Part shown: in pieces, positions 1-8,544 of the stretch
Layout: each line of letters begins with the position of its first letter
Position numbering within the stretch: position 1 is the first letter of the stretch
NCBI RefSeq assembly: GCF_046736045.1
Contig: NZ_CP177133.1
Coordinates: 62,001-126,000, forward strand
Direction of reading: 5' to 3'
Length of the DNA stretch: 64,000 bases
Source of the DNA: Leptospira_A sp046736045
Lineage (GTDB): Bacteria > Spirochaetota > Leptospiria > Leptospirales > Leptospiraceae
Translations under genes and position numbers: made by a program
The notes under the pieces: model-generated
Database searches by the model: none
What the model was told of the DNA's origin: nothing
Seen by the model: the letters and a program-made list of their open reading frames with translations, nothing else

Positions 1-8
1 CATTCAGT

Positions 9-1595
9 TTGCTAAAAAACTTTTATTACGGAAATTCGGATTCAGCGTTTAAGTTTGTCGTGAAGTCTCTATTCAATTCATTAAAATTCAGAGCATTTGC
101 CATCTTTATTTTGTTAAGTGGTGCGACACTTGTTCTGGATTATATTATTTTTGATAAATTGTATTTTCTTTTTCCGAATGAAATGGAATGGGATACTTCT
201 CCTTGGTACAATTTTGAAAAAAAAAGAAGAAATATAAAATCGGAAGATTATGGGAATCAGGTACTGATTGCAGGCAGTTCGGTTGCTCTGTATTCCGCAT
301 TGCCTGAAGCAATGAATGAAAAGGCAAATGGAGCATACCATGCTGATTTTTATTCTCATGTTGCGATGGCTCCGAGCGATCTTTTCTATTATAAGGACAA
401 TCTCGCTTCCTTAAAGCCAAAGTTAGTTGTTTATCTGGTGAACTTCGCCGACTTTCAATGGGAATACGTCGAATTCCCGAATGGGAAATTGCAATTTGAT
501 AAAATCAAATGGTCTTCCGAATTTGCCGATCGTTTTCCTGCGAAAACATTTTACCCCACCTCTTATCTGTTTGAATATTTTCGAGATTTGGATAGAAAGC
601 GTATTTCCAAGTTAGCCGGGAAATCGTTGTTTTATGCGAGCAGATACCGGACTTTTTTTTGGGATCCGATTGATGCGTTTATTGAAAATCATTTTCGAAG
701 CGGAAGAAGTTTTCATAGGTACGAAGGTTCAATGCCTAAGGAAGGAATTTGGGCCAAAGGGTGGACCGTCTCCGCACAAACATCTCTATCATGCGAAACC
801 GGGAACAAACAGGATGATTCCATTTTCATTCCCAAGGCAAATACAAAAATAGAATTTTCAATCTATAATAATGATTCCGGAGGGGATTCTCTTTTTTCCA
901 GAAAAGAAATTTCATTTCCGAAAGCCGGCTGGACCACTCTCGATTGGCAAGAGTTAGGTGCCAGTGCCCCTCGTTTTTTTCTGAAATTCAGGGTTTTGGA
1001 AGGAATGATTACTGCGAAAGAGGCGGATCTATATAGAACGGGATTGGATTATCCCGTAGGGGTTCGGTTATCGCATTATTTTTGTAAGACGCCGATTTAC
1101 GCAGACAGATCTTATTCCCGTAAATCCTATTTTGATGAAACCCGTTTTCAAAAAATGTCTTCTGCGGAATATGACCGGGATTATTTTCAAAGGATGTTGG
1201 AAAACGCGGAAAATCGAAGTGAATTGCATCGTTTGCGATTGGTCCATTCCAAAAAACAGGAAGTCAACCGACTGAATTTCGAACCTTGGTTGGAAGTGGA
1301 TCGTGTCATTCAGCTTTCCCGGTATTTCAAAGAGAGAAATATTCCTTTTCTGGTTGTTTTGTCTCCCGAAAATCCTGTAGAATCTTCCTTGTATTCAAAA
1401 AGTAAATGGTTCTCCGGACTGAAAAAATATTTGAAAGAAGGGTTGGATCAAAACAAACACGGGTTTTATGATAGAACGGATTATATTTCAGACAAACGTC
1501 TGTTCTTTGATCCTCATCACTTGACGTATGAAGGAGCGGAGTTCTTTCAATCCGATCTGAATGAAATCATTCTGGCAAATTCGAATTCTAGGTAA
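9..1595 (+). CDS. SGNH-hydrolase-like membrane-anchored protein (DUF1574-like), 5' end uncertain
   Basis: I do not recognise a characterised gene. The protein has one hydrophobic segment near residues 30-50, followed by a large extracytoplasmic part. Two motifs recall the SGNH/DltD/AlgX fold: AGSSVALYS near residue 90 (block I, Ser nucleophile) and DPHHLTYEGA near the C terminus (block V, Asp/His). Leptospira encodes many such proteins under DUF1574, and relatives of the fold O-acylate or de-acylate surface polysaccharides; that role is inferred here. The first in-window start is TTG at 9, but the frame is open to the window edge, so the true start may lie upstream. GTG at 60 is another candidate. 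It sits 7 bp upstream of a glycosyltransferase-like membrane protein, which suggests a joint job in surface glycopolymer synthesis. Confidence 0.65.
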   Translation: MLKNFYYGNSDSAFKFVVKSLFNSLKFRAFAIFILLSGATLVLDYIIFDKLYFLFPNEMEWDTSPWYNFEKKRRNIKSEDYGNQVLIAGSSVALYSALPEAMNEKANGAYHADFYSHVAMAPSDLFYYKDNLASLKPKLVVYLVNFADFQWEYVEFPNGKLQFDKIKWSSEFADRFPAKTFYPTSYLFEYFRDLDRKRISKLAGKSLFYASRYRTFFWDPIDAFIENHFRSGRSFHRYEGSMPKEGIWAKGWTVSAQTSLSCETGNKQDDSIFIPKANTKIEFSIYNNDSGGDSLFSRKEISFPKAGWTTLDWQELGASAPRFFLKFRVLEGMITAKEADLYRTGLDYPVGVRLSHYFCKTPIYADRSYSRKSYFDETRFQKMSSAEYDRDYFQRMLENAENRSELHRLRLVHSKKQEVNRLNFEPWLEVDRVIQLSRYFKERNIPFLVVLSPENPVESSLYSKSKWFSGLKKYLKEGLDQNKHGFYDRTDYISDKRLFFDPHHLTYEGAEFFQSDLNEIILANSNSR

Positions 1596-1602
1596 AACAA
1601 AT

Positions 1603-2829
1603 ATGAATTTTTTATACGACTCTATCAGTGCAAATCTGCAAAAACTCAATTCCAAACTACCGATTCTATTTACCGTATTCATTGTGTTATGGGGTTCGGT
1701 AACATTCAGCTACTGGAAAAAATACGACTGGAGTCCTACTTCAATGGTAAATTTCGGAAAAGAATTTGCTTTGTTGAATGAGGCGGAAACACCGAAAGGT
1801 GCGGTTGTGTTTTTGGGAGAGAAGGGCGATTTAGGTGCAGGTTATGACGGTCAGATTTTTTATTATTTTTCAAGATCTCTCTCCAATCTGTCACTCGACT
1901 GGCCGAAAGGATTCGATGAATCCTACCGCGCTCCCAGAATCGGATATCCGTTTTTAATCTCCATTTTCGGTTTTGCAGGTCAGAAATTTTCGGTTTTTGG
2001 AATGTATTTTTGGAATATATTACTTCTTGTTTTGTCTTTTTTGGCTCTTCGTTCTCTACTTTCACCTAAACATAGTTATTTGGCAGTCCTGTATCTGCTT
2101 AATCCTTTTTCATTAGGGAGCTATTACGTTTTAGTAAGCGATTCCATTATGGTATCCCTAATCATCCTGGCTTATTATTTTTTCAAAAAAGAAAATTTCA
2201 TACTTTTTATCCTCTTGTCCAGTCTTGCAATTCTTACTAAGGAACCTGCCTTGTTTTTTCTGTTTCCGCTCGGCTTAAAAGCTTTATCCGAAAGAAAGCT
2301 TAAGGCAATTTTTGCGGTGGCAGCAACTTTAGTCATACCTGTGCTTTGGCATTCGTATCTTTCCTATCGTTTCCCCAATTGGAGAGCAGCTCGTTTAACA
2401 GATTTTATACTGCCGTTGGAAGGAATGATTCGTTACTGTGAATCCATTTTTGCCGGTTTGCAAGCAGGGGCAGGTTTGAAGGAAACAGCGAGAACTCTTT
2501 CCCGATTTCCGTTACTTGTTTTGTTTTTTCTAGGAACCTTTCTCGTTTTTACAGGAAAATTAAAGAAGGGTTGGGAGTTCCGAATCACAATTTTACTTGT
2601 GATGTTTATGATCGGAACCGCGGGATTTTATCATTTTTGGTCCGTGTATGAAAATGTATCCAGGATGTTTACCTTATCGATTCCCGCTTTGATTCTTCTG
2701 ATCAATGAAGATGAAACGGTTCGTCATAAAGAATACTTTCTTATGACGATTTTGATTTTGGGATTATTCGTTTTGAAAGTTCTTTTTATCACAAAGCCGA
2801 TGTTATATCAGGTCGGAATTTCACTCTGA
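1603..2829 (+). CDS. Polytopic membrane protein, glycosyltransferase (GT-C)-like
   Basis: About ten hydrophobic segments are spread over 408 residues. After the first segment comes a periplasmic-type loop with GYDGQIFYYFSRSL followed by RAPRIGYPFL. A YDGQFYY...R..YP pattern of this kind occurs in bacterial polytopic proteins assigned to cell-surface glycopolymer formation or mannosyltransferase-like (DUF2029/GT87-type) families. Such enzymes transfer sugars from polyprenyl-phosphate donors outside the membrane; the activity here is an inference. I chose ATG 1603, 7 bp after the upstream stop, over an in-frame ATG at 1561 that would lie inside the upstream gene. The 3' end overlaps the convergent gene by 9 bp, so no terminator separates them. 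Confidence 0.7.
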   Translation: MNFLYDSISANLQKLNSKLPILFTVFIVLWGSVTFSYWKKYDWSPTSMVNFGKEFALLNEAETPKGAVVFLGEKGDLGAGYDGQIFYYFSRSLSNLSLDWPKGFDESYRAPRIGYPFLISIFGFAGQKFSVFGMYFWNILLLVLSFLALRSLLSPKHSYLAVLYLLNPFSLGSYYVLVSDSIMVSLIILAYYFFKKENFILFILLSSLAILTKEPALFFLFPLGLKALSERKLKAIFAVAATLVIPVLWHSYLSYRFPNWRAARLTDFILPLEGMIRYCESIFAGLQAGAGLKETARTLSRFPLLVLFFLGTFLVFTGKLKKGWEFRITILLVMFMIGTAGFYHFWSVYENVSRMFTLSIPALILLINEDETVRHKEYFLMTILILGLFVLKVLFITKPMLYQVGISL

Positions 2830-4308
2830 TAGATTATGCGACTTAGGAATACGGAAAACCTTAGTCGCTTCGTTGTTTAAATTTACAACCTCTTCTTTTT
2901 CAAAAACAATCCCGGTTCCGTCATCCAATTCCATGATCAAAAAAGAATCTTCGCCCGAGTTTGCTATTTGAAAAAGTTCTTTTAAATCTTTCGGCTCTTT
3001 GCCATTTACTTTTTTCAATACAACTTGCTGTAAGGAATGGTAGGCTTGATTCCCGGGAATGGGTAATACTTGAGAAAGCAAAATGATTTTTTTATCTTCA
3101 CCGATCCGATTGATTCTATGATAATCATTGAGATATAATAGTTGTTTGCTGACTCTGGTTCTCCACTGATTTCCAAACTCCATCAAATAGTGTTCGGATA
3201 ATTCCAGAAAAATAATTCCACCTAATATCAAATATTCGGGTTTTCTGTATCTTGTATTTCCGAAAGGTATCTTTATTGCCGATTCCGGGAATGGCTTCAT
3301 TTCAAAATCGATATTGATGATTTTTGAGTTTCTGAGCACTTTTAAAGGTATCTTCTTGTCTTTGCCGAAGCCCAAATCCTCTTCCGAATGAAATATGTAG
3401 GATAATAGAATTTTCCCGTATTTCGGATGTTCGAAGTATCCTTTGGGATCAATTTTGTACGGACCTGCTTCCAATAAAATATCTTCGAGTTTTAAAGAAG
3501 AGGAGGCGGAAGAATCGGGATAAATTTCCGCTACCAATACTCCCGAATTTTCCTTTTTCAATCCGTAAAAATTTCTGGAGGAAGCATCGGTTAACGGGCG
3601 AAATCGAAATCCTTTGTAAGAGAAACATTTTTTGGAAATATTGCAGTTCAAAAACTGATTGATTGTAAAATTGGGAACCATTTTACCCGTGTTTTGTGAG
3701 TCTTTGAAATAAATGAGAATTCCTTGAGGTATTTTGGACACTTCGTCCACAACCAGTTCTCCGATTCCTTCCAGCTTATCATCGGATTGAACTTCTACAA
3801 AAGGAAGTTCTATGTATCCGTTGGTATAGGTGTCTACGTCCAATTTGATTGTGCGGACTTTTTTTTCGGACAAGTTTCGAAATTCCTTATATTCTAATAC
3901 GATTCCTGTGGAAGCGAGAAATATTTCCGGGCCAAATTGTATAGGAGTAAGTCCTGTACTGAATTCTTTTTCTTCCACTTTCAGAAGAGCAAGCCCCAAA
4001 TCATGATCTATTTTGATCATCTTGGCTACATAGTTTTTCAAAGATCCGAATTTTTGAACTTCAATATTGGTATGGTAATAAACGGTTTGGGCCGTAGTTA
4101 AAATTAAATTTTCTCCTACGATCACTCCGTATGAATGTCGTGTTTCCGGATTTTTAAACCGCCAAGGTTGAATCAAATTGGGATATTGTACTGTTGATTT
4201 TACCTGTACGATAAAATTATCATCTTTTCCGACGGGAGTCGGTTTTGATTGAATTTCCACGGAAATGCTAAAAAAGAAAATGAATGCGAGAGTAATGATA
4301 TTTTTCAT
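2821..4308 (-). CDS. Degenerate trypsin-fold/PDZ protein, HtrA paralogue without catalytic residues
   Basis: This 495-residue protein has an N-terminal signal peptide and then a region that aligns by eye with the HtrA protease encoded just upstream. The key residues are lost. Where HtrA has LTNAHVV this protein has LTTAQTV (Gln74 in place of the catalytic His). The Asp region (KIDHDLGLALL) remains, but no GNSGG serine motif exists; the corresponding stretch reads SKIPQGILIYF. The C-terminal half has PDZ-like strands. I infer a periplasmic non-proteolytic partner or substrate-binding subunit of the active enzyme. Its ATG overlaps the stop of the protease gene in an ATGA tetranucleotide (4305-4308), indicating translational coupling. 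Confidence 0.75.
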   Translation of the reverse strand: MKNIITLAFIFFFSISVEIQSKPTPVGKDDNFIVQVKSTVQYPNLIQPWRFKNPETRHSYGVIVGENLILTTAQTVYYHTNIEVQKFGSLKNYVAKMIKIDHDLGLALLKVEEKEFSTGLTPIQFGPEIFLASTGIVLEYKEFRNLSEKKVRTIKLDVDTYTNGYIELPFVEVQSDDKLEGIGELVVDEVSKIPQGILIYFKDSQNTGKMVPNFTINQFLNCNISKKCFSYKGFRFRPLTDASSRNFYGLKKENSGVLVAEIYPDSSASSSLKLEDILLEAGPYKIDPKGYFEHPKYGKILLSYIFHSEEDLGFGKDKKIPLKVLRNSKIINIDFEMKPFPESAIKIPFGNTRYRKPEYLILGGIIFLELSEHYLMEFGNQWRTRVSKQLLYLNDYHRINRIGEDKKIILLSQVLPIPGNQAYHSLQQVVLKKVNGKEPKDLKELFQIANSGEDSFLIMELDDGTGIVFEKEEVVNLNNEATKVFRIPKSHNLSE

Positions 4309-5804
4309 TTATAAGTCTCTGTTAGATTATAAGAATTTCTGATTTCTTCATCCGCTTTTGTCGTTTCTTCCAGATTTAAAATCAAAGGAAGAGGGAGATC
4401 TAAAAAAGAAATACGGACATATTTTGATTTTGAGTTTTGTAATATCGAAATCATTTCGTTCAAATTGGAAATTTTTTTGCCATTCACTGCGGACACAGTC
4501 ATGTTCAGATAATAGTCTAACGAAGAATTAATGGGATGGGAAAGTTTTCTATACAGAACCACATCTTCTTTTTGATTTTCTTTGATCTCCGGAAAATGTT
4601 GAAATCTATATAAAAACTGACTCCCTCCTTGGGTCTGACCGACTCTTGCCCAAGACTCCAATAAATCCCGGTTAAGCGGTTGAAATACCAAACCTGCAAA
4701 TATAAAATAAGGGTAGGGACGATCATAACTGGATCGCATATAATCCAGATCTTCCATCCGTTTCGCGGGGAATGATACTTCCATCCGTTTCCCATCCCGG
4801 ATCAGTTCGAATTTAATTTGTTCGCCTGCAAATTTATTATCCACGATTTCTATAAAGTCCACTCTGGATTCGGAATTGTAACTGACCGTTCCGTTTTTTC
4901 CGATCGGCATACTGTCTATTGATAGAAGAAGATCTCCCGGGAGAATGAATTTTTCCGCGGAACCACCTCGCAAAACATCGGTTACGAAAACACCTTCGAC
5001 ATTATCGGGTATTTTTCTGAATTTTCTATGTGAAAGAGAATAGGAAGATTGAACATGCAGACCAAGCTCCACATAACCGTCGTATTTGCCATCTTCGCTA
5101 TCCTGTAAAAAATGGCGGATCACATTTGTAGGGATGATGTATCCGATATTTTCACCTTTGGTAGCTGCCTGGAAGGCGACTCCGACTACTTTTCCGTTTT
5201 GCAAAGCAGGACCCCCGGAGTTGCCGGGATTGATCGCCGCATCTACTTGGATCACCAAATGACTATCAACTTGTGAATGCGCGTAAGTGGATTGTTCTAT
5301 ACGGGAAACAATTCCCCGACTAATCGATATTTTGCTACCGCCGATAGGATAACCTACTATATCAATGGGAGTTCCCAATTCGGGAATATCTCCCAAAGAA
5401 AAATCATAACTGTCCTCATAAAAGGATGCGGATTTTGCCTCTAAAATGGCGAGGTCACAATCATGCGCAATATAAACCGTCTTTAACTCATACCATTCCG
5501 TTTGTTGGTTTCTTTGTGCTTCAATGAATTTTGCATTGGATACTACGTGAGCGTTTGTTAGTATTCTGTTTTTGCCGATTAAAAATCCTGTACCTGTAGC
5601 ACTTGTCACGTTACCGGATAACCAGGGAGAATAAGGATCATTTGACTGGGAATACACTTTGATCTGAACAACTGCTTTTTTAATTGTTTCAATCGGCATT
5701 TTTTCTTCAGTTATAAGAGAGGTTTCGGCAAAAACGATGTAAGACGAAAAAATTAGGCTGACAAAGGTAAAACAGGAAAGAAACTTTCTCCATTGTAACA
5801 CCAT
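4305..5804 (-). CDS. HtrA/DegP-like periplasmic serine protease with PDZ domain
   Basis: With a start at 5804 the protein has 499 residues. A signal peptide ends near VFA (residue 26). The trypsin-like domain is intact: His86 in LTNAHVV, Asp117 in HDCDLAIL and Ser196 in NPGNSGGPA. A PDZ domain follows from about residue 240 (GLHVQ...GVFVTDVLRGGSAEKF.LPGDLLLSID), then a less conserved C-terminal half possibly holding a second PDZ. The family degrades or refolds damaged envelope proteins. An alternative ATG at 5825 would add seven residues and also give a good signal peptide. The start region overlaps the divergent gene. The next gene in the operon is a catalytically dead paralogue, coupled by ATGA. 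Confidence 0.9.
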   Translation of the reverse strand: MVLQWRKFLSCFTFVSLIFSSYIVFAETSLITEEKMPIETIKKAVVQIKVYSQSNDPYSPWLSGNVTSATGTGFLIGKNRILTNAHVVSNAKFIEAQRNQQTEWYELKTVYIAHDCDLAILEAKSASFYEDSYDFSLGDIPELGTPIDIVGYPIGGSKISISRGIVSRIEQSTYAHSQVDSHLVIQVDAAINPGNSGGPALQNGKVVGVAFQAATKGENIGYIIPTNVIRHFLQDSEDGKYDGYVELGLHVQSSYSLSHRKFRKIPDNVEGVFVTDVLRGGSAEKFILPGDLLLSIDSMPIGKNGTVSYNSESRVDFIEIVDNKFAGEQIKFELIRDGKRMEVSFPAKRMEDLDYMRSSYDRPYPYFIFAGLVFQPLNRDLLESWARVGQTQGGSQFLYRFQHFPEIKENQKEDVVLYRKLSHPINSSLDYYLNMTVSAVNGKKISNLNEMISILQNSKSKYVRISFLDLPLPLILNLEETTKADEEIRNSYNLTETYK

Positions 5805-6933
5805 GGGTTTGTTTGAATTAAGCATTTTGTTATCTACCGCTGTTTTTAGTGCAATTGCAGGGGTTGTATCATTTAGTAAGAATCCCCGCACACCTATGAA
5901 AATTAGTTTTAGCATTCTCGCAGGCTTGTTTTCTCTAGGGAATCTCAGTGTTCTCATAGACTCTAGCTTTTTTCAATTCCAGTATCTGACAAATCCGCAT
6001 TCTTCTCCGAGTTTTCTCGTTATTTTTTCTTTTGCGCTTCTTAATTTCGGACTTCAATTTCCCACTTATTTCAGAAACAGACCTTCTTTGTCCTTTTTGG
6101 TTTCACTCGTGTTAGGTGCAGGCATTATGCTTCTTTTGATTGATTGGGGATTGTCTAACGAAATGAATCCGCTTGCGAGCGAAGTTCTTTTGCATATTTT
6201 TTATCCCTGTTTTTACTCAGTTGCATTTTTCGTTTTCGGTTTTATCATTTCAATCAAGTTACGATTCAGTTTTCCTGCGATCACAAAGTTTATGTACAGC
6301 GCATATACTTGCGTGTTTTTATCTTTTCTATTTTCGCTATTTCTTTTTGGCAACGATGCTTACACTCCCAACTTAAATCGTTATTATTTGCAGTTTTTGG
6401 TCTTTAGCGATTTATGTTTTTTGCTTTGTTTCATCTTTTTTCTGATTCATTTTTCTTTTACCAGCGACTATCTGACCCATCCGTTTTCCTATCTGTTCGA
6501 AACATCCAAAAAAATATTCGAAGATTATAATGACGCCAGTTTGGAAGGTTCAAGAGACCTCAAACAAAACTTATGGAGTCTTTATGACAAACGAAATTGG
6601 AAATCCATTATGGATTCATTCTGGTTTCAAATTTTGGTGGATGAAACTTTGGACAACGCTTTGGAACATGGCGGAAAGAGGGGGGATGATACGATTACGG
6701 TTCATGTATTCGAGTCTCCCAGATATATCGATGTTTACGTGATAGACAGGGGCAAAGGATTTAACCCCCGTTTGGTTCCGAACCCTCTCACAACCGATAG
6801 AAAAATGGTTTCTACGGGAAGAGGGATTCATATCTTAAAAAAACTATTTATAGTTAGATGGAACTTTTTGGGAAACGAAGTCTGTATCCGAATCGACAAA
6901 TCCAAATCGGAAAATTGGAAAAGTTTTCACTGA
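5803..6933 (+). CDS. Multi-pass membrane protein with C-terminal anti-sigma-type HATPase domain
   Basis: The N-terminal ~220 residues form about seven hydrophobic segments, resembling 7TM sensor modules. The C-terminal ~130 residues are a GHKL ATPase of the RsbW/SpoIIAB type: DETLDNALEHGG (N box), VIDRGKGFNP (G1 box) and STGRGIHILKKLF (G2 box). There is no histidine phosphoacceptor domain, so a classical two-component kinase is unlikely. I infer a membrane-bound regulator that phosphorylates a STAS antagonist or binds a sigma factor. The ATG at 5803 lies in the palindrome CCATGG, which also supplies the start of the divergent HtrA gene; no clear Shine-Dalgarno is visible. It ends 3 bp before the convergent apt gene. 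Confidence 0.75.
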   Translation: MGLFELSILLSTAVFSAIAGVVSFSKNPRTPMKISFSILAGLFSLGNLSVLIDSSFFQFQYLTNPHSSPSFLVIFSFALLNFGLQFPTYFRNRPSLSFLVSLVLGAGIMLLLIDWGLSNEMNPLASEVLLHIFYPCFYSVAFFVFGFIISIKLRFSFPAITKFMYSAYTCVFLSFLFSLFLFGNDAYTPNLNRYYLQFLVFSDLCFLLCFIFFLIHFSFTSDYLTHPFSYLFETSKKIFEDYNDASLEGSRDLKQNLWSLYDKRNWKSIMDSFWFQILVDETLDNALEHGGKRGDDTITVHVFESPRYIDVYVIDRGKGFNPRLVPNPLTTDRKMVSTGRGIHILKKLFIVRWNFLGNEVCIRIDKSKSENWKSFH

Positions 6934-6936
6934 TTC

Positions 6937-7470
6937 CTAATGTCCTTCGAATTCGCAGATGGAATATACATTGATTCCGTATTTTTCCTTGATTCTTGCT
7001 GCTCCACCTAAATCTGGTAAGTCGATGATGGTTGCACATTCGTGGATGACTCCCTTCAGATTTTGAACCAACTTGATGGAAGCTTCCAAAGTCCCGCCTG
7101 TTGCAATCAAATCATCCATAATCACTACCTTTTCACCTTCTTCGATGGCATCGATATGGATTTCCACATGATCCACTCCGTATTCCAAAGCATAGGCTTC
7201 CGAAATGGTTTTGCCGGGTAATTTCCCTTTTTTGCGGACAGGCACGAATCCCACACCCAATTGAAAGGCAAGTGCGGCACCTGCAATGAATCCACGTGCA
7301 TCAATTGCCACAACCTTTTGGATTCCTTGATTTTGATAACGTTCCACAAACATGGCTATCGTAAGTCGAAATGCCTCCGGATCAATGAGTAAGGAAGTGA
7401 TATCACGGAAAAGAATTCCAGGTTTCGGGTAATCAGGAATGGTTCGTATCTTGGACTTTACAATAGACAT
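6937..7470 (-). CDS. apt: Adenine phosphoribosyltransferase
   Basis: The 177-residue protein has the type I phosphoribosyltransferase signature VVIMDDLIATGGTL, which binds PRPP, and the Apt-typical N terminus (IRTIPDYPKPGILFRDIT). The enzyme converts adenine and PRPP to AMP and diphosphate in purine salvage, in the cytoplasm. Length matches the family (170-185). It lies downstream of htpX, but a strong terminator sits between them, so it probably has its own promoter in the 90-bp gap. It is convergent with the preceding gene with only 3 bp between stops. Confidence 0.95.
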   Translation of the reverse strand: MSIVKSKIRTIPDYPKPGILFRDITSLLIDPEAFRLTIAMFVERYQNQGIQKVVAIDARGFIAGAALAFQLGVGFVPVRKKGKLPGKTISEAYALEYGVDHVEIHIDAIEEGEKVVIMDDLIATGGTLEASIKLVQNLKGVIHECATIIDLPDLGGAARIKEKYGINVYSICEFEGH

Positions 7471-7510
7471 AGGAAATGAATTTCATTTTTGTTCGGTAGT
7501 GACAATAAAA

Positions 7511-7534
7511 AAAGGCCGGGAGTTCCCGACCTTT
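7511..7534 (-). terminator. Intrinsic terminator downstream of htpX
   Basis: A 10-bp stem (7511-7520 with 7525-7534) encloses a 4-base loop. Read on the minus strand it has one G-U pair and runs straight into a seven-T tract (7505-7513 region on the plus strand as A's). It lies between htpX (stop 7563) and apt (start 7470) and should end the htpX transcript. Confidence 0.8.
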
Positions 7535-7562
7535 TCTTTCGTTTGAGAAATTTTCTCTAAAA

Positions 7563-8453
7563 TTATCGAATTTGTCTGAGTGCCAGAATTCTTTCTTCCA
7601 AGGGTGGGTGGGTTGCAAATAAAGATAAGAAACCGCCTTTGTTCGAAGAAATTTTGAGTGAGGCGAGTGCTACTCCTCTTTCATCTTCCGGCTGGTCGAT
7701 TACCTTACGCAATGCTTCCAAAGCGGAAATCATAGATTCCCTTCCGGCAAGCTTCGCACCACCTGCATCCGCACGAAATTCCCTGGCTCTGGAAAAATAC
7801 GCAACTGCAATGGAACCGAGAATCGAGAACACGATATCCAGAACAATCGTAACAAGAAACCGCACCATATGTGCCATTTCTTCTTTCACAGAGTTCGCAA
7901 TGAGCATTGCAATGATCCGGGAAATGAACATAGCAAACGAGTTCACCACACCTTGGATGAGTGTGAGTGTCACCATATCGCCATTGGCAACGTGGGACAA
8001 TTCATGAGCTAAAACACCTTCCAGTTCCTGTGCGTTCATTCTGTTCAAAAGTCCGGTGGAAACAGCAACGAGGGAGCTGGATTTGCTCGGACCGGTTGCA
8101 AATGCGTTCACTTCAGGAGAATCGTAAATACCCACTTCCGGCATAGGGAGATGTGCTCTTTGTGCCAGAGATTGTACTCTTCTGTAAACTTCCATCTCGG
8201 CAGAAGATGCTTTTTTGGGATCGATAACTTTTACACCCATCGACCATTTTGCCATGTACTTTGAGAGGAAGAGAGAAATGAAAGATCCTACCATACCCCA
8301 CATCAAGCAGAATACGATCAGTTGAGTTAAGTTGACACCAAATGCCTGTATACCGAAGCCAAAGTAACCGAGTATGTTGGTTACGATGGAGATCGTAGTC
8401 ATGATTAATATGTTTGTTAGTAGGAAAAAACCAATTCGTTTGATCCAGGTCAT
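7563..8453 (-). CDS. htpX: HtpX membrane zinc metalloprotease
   Basis: The 296-residue protein has two N-terminal membrane segments (about residues 7-33 and 40-63), the zinc-binding motif HELSH at 150-154 and two more hydrophobic segments after it, with ARAREFRADAGG further on supplying the third ligand region. HtpX is an M48-family protease that cleaves misfolded inner-membrane proteins, complementing FtsH. Length and layout match E. coli HtpX (~293). Upstream, AAGGAGAG lies about 12 bases before the ATG as a Shine-Dalgarno. A terminator follows the gene, so it is probably monocistronic. Confidence 0.95.
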   Translation of the reverse strand: MTWIKRIGFFLLTNILIMTTISIVTNILGYFGFGIQAFGVNLTQLIVFCLMWGMVGSFISLFLSKYMAKWSMGVKVIDPKKASSAEMEVYRRVQSLAQRAHLPMPEVGIYDSPEVNAFATGPSKSSSLVAVSTGLLNRMNAQELEGVLAHELSHVANGDMVTLTLIQGVVNSFAMFISRIIAMLIANSVKEEMAHMVRFLVTIVLDIVFSILGSIAVAYFSRAREFRADAGGAKLAGRESMISALEALRKVIDQPEDERGVALASLKISSNKGGFLSLFATHPPLEERILALRQIR

Positions 8454-8544
8454 AGAAAGTTTGCTCTCCTTATAGCTTAATGCTTCTGAGCTTCTAATAA
8501 TTAGACTTTCAAAAGCATATAATTTCCGAAAATATACAAGTCTT

